From positions 47,498-111,497 of the forward strand of contig SEYW01000013.1 in NCBI GenBank assembly GCA_004168015.1: DNA of 64,000 bases, given 5' to 3'. Positions within the stretch are counted from its first letter, which is position 1, and each line of letters opens with the position of its first letter. Shown here in pieces: positions 38,334-48,727 of this stretch. The position numbers and the translations under genes were made by a program. The notes under the pieces were generated by a model. The model saw nothing but the letters and a program-made list of their open reading frames with translations, searched no databases and was not told the DNA's origin. Source of the DNA: Methylolobus aquaticus (GTDB lineage: Bacteria; Pseudomonadota; Gammaproteobacteria; Methylococcales; Methylococcaceae).

Positions 38334-38783
38334 ATGCAACACCGCATCCGCGTCATCCAGAGATTCGGCGATGGCCTGGTCGACATCTTTCATTATCTGG
38401 CGCTGTTCGGCATCGGCGCGACCATCGTCTGGTCGGCCGTACACGACTATCTCAAGATGATGGAGGCGGGACACGCCACCCTGGAGGAGATCCTGCTGCT
38501 GTTCATCTATCTCGAACTGGGGTCGATGGTCGGCATTTATTTCAAGACGCATCGGTTGCCCGTCCAGTTTCTCATTTACGTTGCGATCACGGCGCTGTCA
38601 CGGCATCTCGTGATCGACGTACAGAAGGTGGCCGATGATTTCCACCTGCTGCTGCTCCTCAGCATCACCGGCGCGATCGCGATGTTGAGTGGAGCCATTT
38701 TCCTGCTGTCCTTCACGCAGCGCCGCTACGGCTGCCCCGAGGACCGGGCCGACGCACAAACACCCGATGGCGGTTTCGGCTGA
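38334..38783 (+). CDS. psiE: phosphate-starvation-inducible PsiE family membrane protein
   Basis: 149-residue inner-membrane protein with four hydrophobic segments. It carries the PsiE hallmarks ILLLFIYLELGSMVGIYFKT, RLPVQFLIYVAITALSRHL and VIDVQK. PsiE is induced by phosphate starvation in E. coli; its molecular role is not known. It begins 147 bp after the GGDEF/EAL gene and may be read from its own promoter. Confidence 0.88.
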   Translation: MQHRIRVIQRFGDGLVDIFHYLALFGIGATIVWSAVHDYLKMMEAGHATLEEILLLFIYLELGSMVGIYFKTHRLPVQFLIYVAITALSRHLVIDVQKVADDFHLLLLLSITGAIAMLSGAIFLLSFTQRRYGCPEDRADAQTPDGGFG

Positions 38784-38922
38784 GCCGAAGCGTTCACCAC
38801 GCACGGGCGTACCGATGACCCGCTTCGAAACCGGTTCGTGACGCAGCGCTATCCACTCGATGAGCTTGCCGGCCCGAATTGTGGGCTTACTGCGCCGGCG
38901 GGCAGCGGGCGGTTCAGTCCAC

Positions 38923-40311
38923 CTATTGACCGCAGACCGATGCCTGGAAAAGCGGCCATACCCAGGGCTTCAGCAAGGTTAGCGCCAGCCCCCCCAATCC
39001 CGCGGTAACGATCACCGGGATCACGGCGATCTTGTAGCGGAACAGCGCCAGCAACGCAGCCAGGCCGATGAACGCGGAAGCGATCTCGAAGCGCCCGCCG
39101 AATCCCGTCGGCCAGAGCGTGTGGTAGGCGAAGAACACCGCCAGATTCAGAATCACACCCACCACGGCGGCCGTAATCGCTGTCAGCGGCGCGGTGTACT
39201 TGAGGTTGCCATGCGTGGACTCGACCAGCGGTCCGCCAGCCAGGATGAACAGGAAGCTGGGCAGGAAGGTGAAATACGTCACGACGACCGCCGCAACGGC
39301 CCCGGCCCAAAACACCTGTTCCGGACCGAACAACGGCTGTGACCACCCAGCCACGAAACCAACGAAGGTCACGACCATGATCAGCGGTCCCGGCGTCGTT
39401 TCGCCCAAAGCCAGCCCATCGATCATCTGGGTCGGCGTCAGCCAGTGATAATGGTCCACGGCGCCCTGATAGACGTAGGGCAGCACCGCATAAGCGCCGC
39501 CGAAGGTCAGCAAAGCCGCCTTGGTGAAGAACCAGCCCATCTGCGTCAAAGCGCCGTGCCAACCGTAGTGGGCACACAGAAAGCCGATCACGCTGCCCCA
39601 CAGGATGAGCCCGACGGCAACCACACGGAACAAGCGTGCCCAGGTAAAGCGGGCGTGGGGCGGAGGCGGCGTATCATCGTCGATCAGCGCCAGGCCAAAG
39701 GTCTTCTTGGCCGCACCGTGTCCGCCACCGACAGCAAACTTTTTCGGCACATACCTGCCACCAAGCGCCCCGAGCAGCGCCGCCGCCAGCACGATCAACG
39801 GGAACGGTGCGTCGAGCAGAAATATCGCCAGGAAAGCCAGCGCCGCTATGCTCGACAGCACGCCGTTCTTCAGGGCGCGCGAACCGATGCGGTAGGCCGC
39901 GAATAACACGATGGCGGTCACCGCGGGCTTGATCCCATATAGAATCCCCGCGACCGCCGGCAGATGGCCCAGCGCCATATAGACCCAGCCCAGGCCGATC
40001 AGGATCAACAGCGACGGTAGCACGAACAAGCTGCCGGCCATCAGGCCACCCCAACCGCGATGCATCAGCCACCCGATGTAGGTGGCAAGCTGTTGCGCCT
40101 CGGGCCCCGGCAACAGCATGCAGTAGTTCAGCGCATGCAGATACCGGCTCTCGGAAATCCAGCGGCGCTTCTCCACCAGATCCTGGTGCATGATCGCGAT
40201 TTGCCCGGCGGGCCCGCCGAAGCTGATGAACCCAAGTTTGAGCCAGTACCAAAACGCCTGGGTGCGTGACACGGGCTGCGGACGATCCTGTGACGGGCCG
40301 GTTTCTTTCAT
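38923..40311 (-). CDS. chrA: chromate transporter ChrA
   Basis: Inner-membrane chromate efflux protein of the CHR family, 462 residues with two homologous halves. The N-terminal half has FWYWLKLGFISFGGPAGQIA and LPGPEAQQLATYIGW. The second half has the parallel FFTKAALLTFGGAYAVLPYV and GETTPGPLIMVVTFVGF. The start ATG overlaps the chrB stop by four bases (ATGA), so the two are translationally coupled. Confidence 0.95.
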   Translation of the reverse strand: MKETGPSQDRPQPVSRTQAFWYWLKLGFISFGGPAGQIAIMHQDLVEKRRWISESRYLHALNYCMLLPGPEAQQLATYIGWLMHRGWGGLMAGSLFVLPSLLILIGLGWVYMALGHLPAVAGILYGIKPAVTAIVLFAAYRIGSRALKNGVLSSIAALAFLAIFLLDAPFPLIVLAAALLGALGGRYVPKKFAVGGGHGAAKKTFGLALIDDDTPPPPHARFTWARLFRVVAVGLILWGSVIGFLCAHYGWHGALTQMGWFFTKAALLTFGGAYAVLPYVYQGAVDHYHWLTPTQMIDGLALGETTPGPLIMVVTFVGFVAGWSQPLFGPEQVFWAGAVAAVVVTYFTFLPSFLFILAGGPLVESTHGNLKYTAPLTAITAAVVGVILNLAVFFAYHTLWPTGFGGRFEIASAFIGLAALLALFRYKIAVIPVIVTAGLGGLALTLLKPWVWPLFQASVCGQ

Positions 40312-41258
40312 GTATCGGGTCCTGCGAAGTCCAGATAGAACGAATCGAACATGTTCTGCGCTTCGGCCAGCAAATCCTCATCATCCGGCCAGCGTTGCTG
40401 CATGCCGCGAATCAGTGCCGCCATCCCCGGCGCCTCAGGAACCGGAAGGCCGCCGGTGTCCAGGTAACGCACCAGGGCACCCAAGCGCATCAGAGCCGGG
40501 TCGCGGTCGAGGCTGAAACTGGCCAGCAAGACTTCGAAGGTCACCCTTGCGCCGACATGGGTGAAACGCGCCCCATCGAAATCGAAACCCAACGCATCAG
40601 GCGGACACTCCCCAGGGGCAGTCAACCAAAGGAATCGGGCGTTCGGATCGATGAAACGCCGGATCAGCCAGGCGCTCGCCAGCCGGTCGATCCACGGCCG
40701 GCACCGCGTCGCCCAGACGCGAGACTGAAAGTCCGCCCGGTCGAGGCTTTCGATACTCCCCGGCACGCAGCGCGGCTCATCGGGCGACAGTCGCTCGGAC
40801 AGGGCCCGCTCCAATGCGGACACCGCGCATTCCGCTTGCTGACGCCCCTCGCCCGGGAAGAAGTCCACCGCAACGATCTCTGCCAGTGTTCGGCGCAGGC
40901 GCTCCACGCGCCGCTGCAACCCGAGAGGCCGTTCGGATGCGAGCGTCCGAGCGAGTTCCTCGACAACTGTAAGCAGCTGCCGGTAGTCGTCCGAACGATC
41001 GAACAGGACCGTGAACGCCTCTCGGTGGGCTTGATGACCCGTATTGAAAGCGATGACATGGGCAGTCCCACCTTCGCTTCGGATGTCGTCAGCCTGCGCT
41101 TCCAGAAAGTCCCGGAACGACTCCGCTTCAGGAAGTAGGTAAACACCATCGCGCAATACCCCGCACCCCGCGGCCTTCAGCGCCCGCCAGATCCGCATCC
41201 GGGCACTGGCCTGTGGCGTAGGGAGGCTCATAACAAGCAACAACCAACCGCGACCCAC
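40308..41258 (-). CDS. chrB: chromate resistance regulator ChrB
   Basis: About 316-residue ChrB, reported in other bacteria to be a chromate-sensing regulator of chr operons. The N-terminal part reads WLLLVMSLPTPQASARMRIWRAL, the usual family start; this supports the GTG at 41258 over the internal ATG at 41231, which would cut this part. The C-terminal domain has TRCRPWIDRLASAWLIRRFIDP and GARVTFEVLLASF. It is the first gene of chrBA and lies directly behind a 28-bp palindrome. Confidence 0.92.
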   Translation of the reverse strand: MGRGWLLLVMSLPTPQASARMRIWRALKAAGCGVLRDGVYLLPEAESFRDFLEAQADDIRSEGGTAHVIAFNTGHQAHREAFTVLFDRSDDYRQLLTVVEELARTLASERPLGLQRRVERLRRTLAEIVAVDFFPGEGRQQAECAVSALERALSERLSPDEPRCVPGSIESLDRADFQSRVWATRCRPWIDRLASAWLIRRFIDPNARFLWLTAPGECPPDALGFDFDGARFTHVGARVTFEVLLASFSLDRDPALMRLGALVRYLDTGGLPVPEAPGMAALIRGMQQRWPDDEDLLAEAQNMFDSFYLDFAGPDT

Positions 41259-41265
41259 GTTAGTA

Positions 41266-41293
41266 ATAACCTCTACATTTCAGTAGAGCTTAT
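41266..41293 (-). promoter_or_regulatory. palindromic operator candidate of chrBA
   Basis: ATAA-C-CTCTAC-ATTTCA-GTAGAG-C-TTAT is a 28-bp palindrome with one central mismatch pair per arm, starting eight bases before the chrB GTG. Its position over the start region fits a repressor site for ChrB. It could also fold as a hairpin in the leader. Confidence 0.62.
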
Positions 41294-41445
41294 CACAAAC
41301 ACTGTCGAGCGACGGAAGTGAGTGCACCACCGCGCCGAAAGGCGACAGTCACCGTGAATAAAAGGCGTGGGGAAACCAGGCAGCGGTGCGGATTTCGCGG
41401 TGACGGATGTCCTCCGCTGCCGCCGGAGCGACAGCAGGAGGCATC

Positions 41446-41847
41446 ATGTACTATCATGCGCGTTCGCCTCGCGCCAAGCCATTGACCCCCATGCGCCGTT
41501 CCGCCCTGATTTTGCTAGCCTTGATGCCATTTGCTTCGGTTCAGGCCATTGAGCCGCCACCGGAGGACACTGCGCCGTTACCGCTGCCGGGACCGGAGCA
41601 ACCCGAGATCCCCCCTCCTGTCGAAAGCGGCCGGAACATGGATCCGGACATCACGATCACGCGGCGCGGCACGGACACGGTCGAGGAGTACCGGATCAAT
41701 GGCAAGCTCTACATGGTCAAGATCAAGCCGAGCATCGGCCCGCCGTACTACATGATCGACAGCGATGGCGACGGCAACCTCGACGTGCGCAAGAGCGATG
41801 TCACGCGAGAAATGAGCGTTCCAAGCTGGGTTCTTTTCAGCTGGTAA
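41446..41847 (+). CDS. DUF2782-family periplasmic protein
   Basis: Small exported protein of about 133 residues. The start at 41446 has AGGAGG four bases upstream; an internal ATG at 41491 would give a shorter, more usual signal peptide (MRRSALILLALMPFASVQA). A Pro-rich segment follows, then the DUF2782 core: DITITRRGTDTVEEYRINGK, YMVKIKPSIGPPYYMIDSDG and VPSWVLFSW. The family occurs widely in gammaproteobacteria, often near polA or gshA-like genes, with unknown role. Confidence 0.87.
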   Translation: MYYHARSPRAKPLTPMRRSALILLALMPFASVQAIEPPPEDTAPLPLPGPEQPEIPPPVESGRNMDPDITITRRGTDTVEEYRINGKLYMVKIKPSIGPPYYMIDSDGDGNLDVRKSDVTREMSVPSWVLFSW

Positions 41848-41921
41848 GCGTCACGCGCGCCGGTCAGTCCCTCGCCCGGCCCCCAATCCGCACCGCTTTT
41901 CCTTCGCAAACCATTGTCTTC

Positions 41922-43499
41922 GTGATCAAATCCATCCAAAAGCAACTCGCCCGCCTCGCGCGGACGGGGGCCCTGCCATTGCTCCGCACGGGACTCAAGG
42001 GCCTGGAGAAGGAAAGTCTCCGCATCAGCCCCTCGGGCCTGATTGCGCAGACACCACACCCCGCGGCCCTCGGGTCTGCGCTGACCCATCCGCACATCAC
42101 GACCGATTACTCCGAGGCACTGATCGAACTGGTCACACCTCCGTTCAGCAGCGTGACAGAAACCCTGGCCTTCCTGGACGACCTGCACCGCTTTACGTAT
42201 CAGCACCTCGACGAGGAGTTGCTCTGGGCCGCCTCCATGCCCTGCCGCATAGACGGGGACGACAGCATCCCGATCGCCCGTTACGGCTCGTCGAATATCG
42301 GGCAGATGAAGCATGTCTATCGACGCGGTCTGGCCTACCGCTATGGGCGCGCAATGCAGACGATTGCCGGCGTACACTTCAACTACTCGGTCGACGAGGC
42401 CTTCTGGCCGCTGTACCGGGAGATTGAGGACTATAGCGGCGCCCTATGCGATTTCATCGCGGACCGTTACTTCGGCGCCATCCGGAACGTCCATCGACAC
42501 GGCTGGATCCTCCTGTATCTCTTCGGCTCGTCCCCAACGCTGTGCAAATCGTTTTTCTCCGGCCGCGGCACGAAAAGCGATCACTTCGCCGAACTCGACG
42601 CGAAGACAGCCTACCGACGCTACGCGACCTCGCTGCGGATGAGCGATATCGGCTACAAGAATGACAGTCAGTCGTCGGTCTCACCCTGCCTCGACAACCT
42701 GGAAAACTATGTCGCCAGCCTGTCGAGGGCCATCGAGACACCCTATCCGCCCTACGAAGCCATCGGCGTGAAGGTGGACGGCGAATATCGCCAGCTCAAT
42801 GCCAACCTGCTGCAGATCGAGAACGAGTACTACAGCCCGGTCCGCCCGAAACAGATCACCCGCTCCGGCGAAAAGCCGACTCTGGCATTGAAAAAGCGCG
42901 GGGTGAACTACCTGGAATTGCGGTCGGTCGACCTGAATTGCTTTGAGCCGAATGGCGTCAGCTTGCAACAGCTCTACTTCCTGGAGAATTTCCTGCTGTT
43001 CTGCCTGATTGCCGAGAGCCCCCCGCTGTGTGCGGACGAAAAGCTGGAGACCGGCCAAAATGCGCTATCCACGGCGTGCTGTGGCCGTACCCCGGGCTTC
43101 GCGCTGTCCCAGCGCGGTACTCAGCGCTCGCTGCACGAGTGGGCCAGTGAAATCCTCGACGGCATGTCACTCGTGGCCGAGATTCTCGACCAGGGGCACC
43201 GGGAGTCACGGTACGCGCCGGTCATCGAGCAGCAGCGCGAAAAGGTGGCGGATCCTGACGCCACACCTTCGGCTCGCCTTCTGGATCAACTGGAGCAGTC
43301 AGGGCTGTCCTTTGCCGACTACGCGCTGCAGTTGTCCAGAGAACATGCCGCGTACTTTCGTAAGCGTCCGCTGGAAGGCGGTAAGCGCAAGCGGCTCGAG
43401 GACCTGGCCGCGAGTTCCATCGAGGAACAAGCCCGGATCGAGGCAGATGACGACGTGAGCTTCGACGAATTCCTGCGACGTTATTTTGCGCAGTCCTGA
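41922..43499 (+). CDS. gshA: glutamate-cysteine ligase
   Basis: Catalyses the first step of glutathione synthesis, joining glutamate and cysteine with ATP. 525 residues, GshA type 1 of gammaproteobacteria: GLKGLEKESLRISPSG, TTDYSEALIELVTPP, YGSSNIGQMKHVYRRGLAYRYG, MQTIAGVHFNYS and RGVNYLELRSVDLNCFEPNG. The start is a GTG at 41922. Cytoplasmic. It sits beside the cysB-type regulator, so the locus links glutathione and cysteine supply. Confidence 0.98.
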   Translation: MIKSIQKQLARLARTGALPLLRTGLKGLEKESLRISPSGLIAQTPHPAALGSALTHPHITTDYSEALIELVTPPFSSVTETLAFLDDLHRFTYQHLDEELLWAASMPCRIDGDDSIPIARYGSSNIGQMKHVYRRGLAYRYGRAMQTIAGVHFNYSVDEAFWPLYREIEDYSGALCDFIADRYFGAIRNVHRHGWILLYLFGSSPTLCKSFFSGRGTKSDHFAELDAKTAYRRYATSLRMSDIGYKNDSQSSVSPCLDNLENYVASLSRAIETPYPPYEAIGVKVDGEYRQLNANLLQIENEYYSPVRPKQITRSGEKPTLALKKRGVNYLELRSVDLNCFEPNGVSLQQLYFLENFLLFCLIAESPPLCADEKLETGQNALSTACCGRTPGFALSQRGTQRSLHEWASEILDGMSLVAEILDQGHRESRYAPVIEQQREKVADPDATPSARLLDQLEQSGLSFADYALQLSREHAAYFRKRPLEGGKRKRLEDLAASSIEEQARIEADDDVSFDEFLRRYFAQS

Positions 43500-43514
43500 G
43501 CCGGTCGATGACCG

Positions 43515-43540
43515 CGCAACGGGAGACTGCGCCCGTTGCG
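43515..43540. terminator. hairpin between convergent gshA and cysB
   Basis: CGCAACGGG (43515-43523) pairs with CCCGTTGCG (43532-43540) across an 8-base loop. It fills the 47-bp gap between the two converging genes. There is no T-tract, so it may act as a transcript-end stabiliser as well as a terminator. Confidence 0.6.
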
Positions 43541-43546
43541 TGCCGC

Positions 43547-44677
<1,131 letters not shown>

Positions 44678-44732
44678 TCAGGCGACATCGGCCGATCGGC
44701 AGGGGCTGCAACGCGTCGCCGTCCGACCGCAG

Positions 44733-45056
44733 TCACCGTTCGAGATACTGGAGTTTCTCCGGCTTGCCGTTCCATTCCTCGGCATCGGGCGCCGATTCCT
44801 TGACTTCGGTGATCGTGGGCCAAATCTTCGCGAGCTCCGCGTTCAGCTGGATGAACTGCTCCTGACCCGGCGGCACCTCATCCTCGGAGTGAATCGCATT
44901 GGCGGGACATTCCGGTTCGCAGAGCGTGCAGTCGATGCATTCATCCGGATCGATCACGAGAAAATTGGGACCCTCGTGGAAGCAATCGACCGGGCAAACG
45001 TCCACGCAATCGGTGAACTTGCACTTGATGCAATTTTCAGTCACTACGAAAGTCAT
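44733..45056 (-). CDS. fdxA: 7Fe-8S ferredoxin
   Basis: 107-residue seven-iron ferredoxin that shuttles electrons in the cytoplasm. The N-terminal part [21 protein letters not shown] holds the mixed 3Fe-4S/4Fe-4S ligands and [14 protein letters not shown] supplies the CxxCxxC cluster. The C-terminal extension (EKLQYLER) is typical of FdxA from Azotobacter and pseudomonads. Confidence 0.96.
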   Translation of the reverse strand: MTFVVTENCIKCKFTDCVDVCPVDCFHEGPNFLVIDPDECIDCTLCEPECPANAIHSEDEVPPGQEQFIQLNAELAKIWPTITEVKESAPDAEEWNGKPEKLQYLER

Positions 45057-45709
45057 CGTAATTCAGCTCTTTTCTTGTTAACGAGGTTATCGAGGTCTGA
45101 TGCAACGGATCGGGCCTCTCGCCGGCTACGTCGTTCACCTCATTCCGAAGCGCCCCGAGCCGGACTCTCGTCGCGAACTCTCCGTCACAGACCCGCATTA
45201 TACCGCCTCCACCGGCAAGCTCGAAATCTGCATCTGCATTCTCACGTCCCGTCGCAGCGGGATTCCCGGGCTATCCGCGGATATCAACTGGCCGCCGTCG
45301 CGCCCAGCAGAGCGACCCGCCGGCTTGGCAAGACGATACAACGGGTGCCTCCCCCTGGAATCTCCCCTTGTCGGCCATGAATGGGCCAAATTCCGTGCCA
45401 GGTGGCTTGAGGCTCGCGGCGCACTGGGCACGCGCAGCACCCGCACCATCTTGGTTCAATCGACGAAACCCAGGCTGCGTGACCGCCTCCGACGCAAAGC
45501 GGTCTCCTATATTCAGATCACCGATATAGCAGTGAGTTACATCAGCCAGCCACGACGTCAAAGCCTGGCACGTTTCCCGCTTAAAGAAAACTGTAAAGAT
45601 CTTTAGGGACGCGACAGACGTAATCAGAAACAATCCATCAATGCGTGATAGCGCGTGACATTGCTGTAACCGGCACCCGATACGCGCCCGGAACCATGAG
45701 GACCCGACG
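45057..45709. other. intergenic region between divergent fdxA and small protein gene
   Basis: About 650 bp. A 168-residue open frame inside it has no recognisable sequence and I reject it. A perfect 12-bp palindrome, TAAAGATCTTTA, lies at 45594-45605 about 105 bp before the small gene at 45710. An A/T-rich patch with CTATAT and ATATAG (45517-45539) may be a promoter. Confidence 0.5.
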
Positions 45710-45940
45710 ATGAGACAAGTACCGCGCGACTGGCTCGATAGCCTGACCCACTTCGCATTGCTTCGCGGCTATGGCTGGGTGCCACGCCGTAAGTCCGGCG
45801 AACAGGCGAGGGAGTGGCAAGATCCCCAGAGCGGCCTTTGGTACAGTCAAAAAAAGGCGCTCGAAATACTCAAGGACCAGGCGCTCGCGCTCTATGACCG
45901 CGAAGGGCAACCGCGACGTCCCTACAGCCTGCGCTGCTGA
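45710..45940 (+). CDS. small basic protein of unknown function
   Basis: 76-residue soluble protein rich in Trp, Arg and Lys (RDWLDSLTHFALLRGYGWVP, REWQDPQSGLWYSQKKALE). A GAGG lies eight bases before the ATG, and a strong rho-independent terminator follows the stop by about 30 bp, so it is a real, separately transcribed gene. I do not recognise the family. It could bind nucleic acid, given its charge; that is speculation. Confidence 0.72.
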   Translation: MRQVPRDWLDSLTHFALLRGYGWVPRRKSGEQAREWQDPQSGLWYSQKKALEILKDQALALYDREGQPRRPYSLRC

Positions 45941-45972
45941 CTTAACCGCGCATTCCGCTCACCTCCTCTTTC

Positions 45973-46000
45973 GAGCTGAATCCGTTTCAGCTCTTTTTTT
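45973..46000 (+). terminator. rho-independent terminator
   Basis: GAGCTGAA (45973-45980) and TTCAGCTC (45986-45993) form a perfect 8-bp stem with a 5-base loop, followed by seven T. It ends the transcript of the small gene at 45710. Confidence 0.93.
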
Positions 46001-46043
46001 GCCCGCCGCTGCCAAAATTCGGGCTCCGACGACACACGTCAGG

Positions 46044-47105
46044 CTAACGCCGATGCCGCGACTGACCAATCGCATCGAGCGCAGCCGCAAAAGTCGCGAA
46101 CGCCTGACCCCACCGACGATAAGGACGAGGCGCCGTATCGCGGGCGGCCCTGCCCTGGCGTGCCGCTTCCAGCCGGTCCGCGACGCACTGCGCAAAAAGC
46201 TCCGGTCGACCCACCGGCACACAGACGCCGGCACGTGAACGGTCGATAATCCGCGCGGCATCGCCGACTTCGGTCGCGATCACCTGCAGACCGGCCGCCA
46301 CCGCTTCGGCGACGGCCATGCCATAGGACTCGAAATGACTGGCCGAGAGATACAAATCTGCCTGACCCATCAGCGCCGCCAGGGGTGCGGGCTCGAGCGC
46401 CCCGTGCCAGATAATCCGCCCGCATTCAACCAAGTCCCGAATCTCCGCCAGAAAGCGTGCTGCGAAATCGCGATCGGCACCGCCGCTTCCCACAATGTGC
46501 CAGCGCCAGGAGAAATGCATCAGACGTCGAAGCATCGTGACAAGTTCCTGGTAGCCCTTCGCTGGCAGGAGGTTCGCGACGGTCAGCAACCCGACACCGC
46601 TTCGCGGAGCAGCCCGACGGCTTCGGACTCGCCCCACCCACGCATAGTTCGCGTCGATACCGGGCTCGCAGACCCAGACCCGACTGTTCGGATAACGCCG
46701 CAGCAACTCTGCTGCGAGGGACTTTCCGGTGGCCAGAAACAGGCCGCTCGAAGCGGCTATCGTGTCTTCGAGCCTCCGCGCTACGGCGGCGGCATCGGCC
46801 GACAACCCCGGGTTCAATGAGGGGAGCGAGTGCATCAGCCACGCATCGACGCAACGGCTTGGCTGCAGCATGAAGGGATAATCCGCCATCAACAGACTGT
46901 CCCATAGACGGATCCTGTCGGCGTGTGCCACTGCCAGCGCCTCCCGGGCCCAGATGAGAGGCCCCGGCGCCGATATGCCGGATGACCGCAACGGGAAACC
47001 CAGACGCTGGGCGCGCGCAATCATGCGCTGGTTGTAACGGTTGCCGCCCGACACAAAGCCATTGAGCGGGGGGTGGAGGAACAGCACCGAATCCATGTCC
47101 CGCAT
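46044..47105 (-). CDS. family 1 (GT4-like) glycosyltransferase
   Basis: About 353-residue GT-B glycosyltransferase. The C-terminal domain carries the GT4 signatures LLTVANLLPAKGYQELVTML, WHIVGSGG and the donor-site ASHFESYGMAVAEAVAAGLQ with VIATEVGDAARI. The start is uncertain: ATG at 47105 or 47096 fits best, and the longer frame to 47207 overlaps the divergent gene. It diverges from the phosphatidyltransferase gene with about 49 bp between starts, so the two may be co-regulated in one lipid or glycan pathway. Confidence 0.87.
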   Translation of the reverse strand: MRDMDSVLFLHPPLNGFVSGGNRYNQRMIARAQRLGFPLRSSGISAPGPLIWAREALAVAHADRIRLWDSLLMADYPFMLQPSRCVDAWLMHSLPSLNPGLSADAAAVARRLEDTIAASSGLFLATGKSLAAELLRRYPNSRVWVCEPGIDANYAWVGRVRSRRAAPRSGVGLLTVANLLPAKGYQELVTMLRRLMHFSWRWHIVGSGGADRDFAARFLAEIRDLVECGRIIWHGALEPAPLAALMGQADLYLSASHFESYGMAVAEAVAAGLQVIATEVGDAARIIDRSRAGVCVPVGRPELFAQCVADRLEAARQGRAARDTAPRPYRRWGQAFATFAAALDAIGQSRHRR

Positions 47106-47154
47106 TTTACACAAGCGCCCTTTGCCCGAGCCGGGCCGGGTTACAATAAGGCGA

Positions 47155-47826
47155 ATGATCGAGCCACCGGAAAGCCGCTTGTACGCCTGGACCGAACTGC
47201 ACGCCATGGCGATGCTCGCCGGCGGGATCGCGGTTGCCGGAGGTCTCCCGGGCGCCAGTTGTTACGTTCCGGCCGCTGTCTCCTTCATCCTGCTTGCGTA
47301 TGTGTTCCGAAATGCCTGGTCACCCGGCGGACGTTTCGGCGCAGCCAATGCGATCACTGCGTTTCGGTTCCTGCTCGTCGGTGGCCTGCTGCTGGACGGC
47401 GCCATCACGGCGGATTGGCAGGCACTGGCGGCAACGCTCATCCTGCTGCTGGATGGACTCGACGGATGGCTCGCGCGGCGACTGGGGCTGGCCTCCCGGT
47501 TCGGCGCAACCTTCGACATGGAGGTCGACGCCTTCTTCACGCTGGCGCTGTGCGTCGCCCTGTATGGCAGCGGACGCTTCGGCATGTGGATACTGTTGCC
47601 GGGCGCTCTCCGCTATCTGTTCGTGCTCTTCACCCGCCTGGCACGGCCCCCCTTGCGGCGCGCACGGTCCAACCGCTGGAGTCGCGCCATCGGTGCCATC
47701 GTGTTGTCCGGGCTCACCGCAAGTCTGCTACCCATCGGCACGTGGGCTGCAGCCATCGCCGCCGTGGTGACATGCGCGGTCATCGGCTCTTTCGCGGCCT
47801 CCATCTGGCAGCTGTACCATCCTTGA
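47155..47826 (+). CDS. CDP-alcohol phosphatidyltransferase
   Basis: Integral membrane enzyme of about 223 residues that would join a CDP-activated lipid to an alcohol. The full catalytic motif DG-x-DG-x2-AR-x8-G-x3-D-x3-D is present (DGLDGWLARRLGL, GATFDMEVDAFF). Six membrane segments are predicted. The start at 47155 was chosen because the longer frame overlaps the divergent glycosyltransferase. The alcohol substrate is unknown. It is translationally linked to the methyltransferase that follows. Confidence 0.9.
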   Translation: MIEPPESRLYAWTELHAMAMLAGGIAVAGGLPGASCYVPAAVSFILLAYVFRNAWSPGGRFGAANAITAFRFLLVGGLLLDGAITADWQALAATLILLLDGLDGWLARRLGLASRFGATFDMEVDAFFTLALCVALYGSGRFGMWILLPGALRYLFVLFTRLARPPLRRARSNRWSRAIGAIVLSGLTASLLPIGTWAAAIAAVVTCAVIGSFAASIWQLYHP

Positions 47827-48587
47827 GTCGGAAGCGGCTGACCAGTCATACGGTCCGCCGGGCCGACGACGTTCGGGCCTTTTTCGACGACGTCGCCCAG
47901 GACTATCGCGAAAGTCACGGCAAGGCCCCGACTCTGCTGCGCGATCGCCTGCGTCTGCTACGGGCCCTGCTCCCTCAGGCGCGCGGCGGTCTGCTGGTCG
48001 AAATCGGGTGCGGACCCGGTCAGCATCTGCTGGCGCTGGCCGATCACTTCGAACGCGCCATCGGTCTAGACCTTTCGCCGGCCATGATCGAACTGGCCGA
48101 ACACCTCCGGCACCAACATCCGCTGCGGGACCGCATCGCGTTTGCCGTTGACCCCGCCGAGCAACTCGCAACCCTGGCTCCCACCAGCGTCGACACCCTG
48201 TTCTGCGTCGGCGCCTTCGAGCACATGCTTGACCGCGGGCAGGTGCTGCGGCAGATCCGGAGGGTTTTGAAGCCGGACGGATGCTTCATCTGCTTGACGC
48301 CTAATGGACGCTACCTCTGGTATACCGGCATCGCAGCGCACCTGGGATACGAAGTGCGCCACCTCACTTCCGACCATTTCATCACTGAAGGCGAGTTTCG
48401 GACACTGCTTGCGACATCCGGCTTCACGCTCGTAACGGTCGGCTATTGGAGCTTCGTACCCCGCGGCGACATGCCGGCCCTCGCTGGCACCGTAATGACC
48501 GCCCTGGACGCGATCGGAAGAGTCTTTGGCATTCCGGACTTCCGCGGTGGCCTGTACATCGCGGCCGCACCGACCCCCGACCGCTAG
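47823..48587 (+). CDS. SAM-dependent methyltransferase
   Basis: Class I methyltransferase of about 254 residues. Motif I is LLVEIGCGPGQHLLALADHF, then GLDLSPAMIELAEHL, VDTLFCVGAFEHML and the post-motif FICLTPNGRYLWY. The best start is a TTG at 47823, whose last bases overlap the stop of the upstream gene as TTGA; the open frame upstream lies inside that gene. The C-terminal WSFVPRGDMPALAG resembles lipid or sterol-type methyltransferases only loosely. Probable partner of the phosphatidyltransferase. Confidence 0.86.
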   Translation: MSRKRLTSHTVRRADDVRAFFDDVAQDYRESHGKAPTLLRDRLRLLRALLPQARGGLLVEIGCGPGQHLLALADHFERAIGLDLSPAMIELAEHLRHQHPLRDRIAFAVDPAEQLATLAPTSVDTLFCVGAFEHMLDRGQVLRQIRRVLKPDGCFICLTPNGRYLWYTGIAAHLGYEVRHLTSDHFITEGEFRTLLATSGFTLVTVGYWSFVPRGDMPALAGTVMTALDAIGRVFGIPDFRGGLYIAAAPTPDR

Positions 48588-48727
48588 ACCATCCCACCAG
48601 GCGCTGCTGCTGTCGGGACTGGTACCAGTGAATCGCCGGCAGCCCCGACGCCGTGAATGAGCGTCGAAACCCTTATCCTAGACTTTGGCCAGATCCCGAA
48701 TTTCCGGGTTTGAGCTGGAGCCAAACC

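Noticed and set aside
45100..45606. 168-codon frame between fdxA and the small basic protein gene
   Set aside because: No ribosome site, no family resemblance, irregular composition; treated as non-coding.
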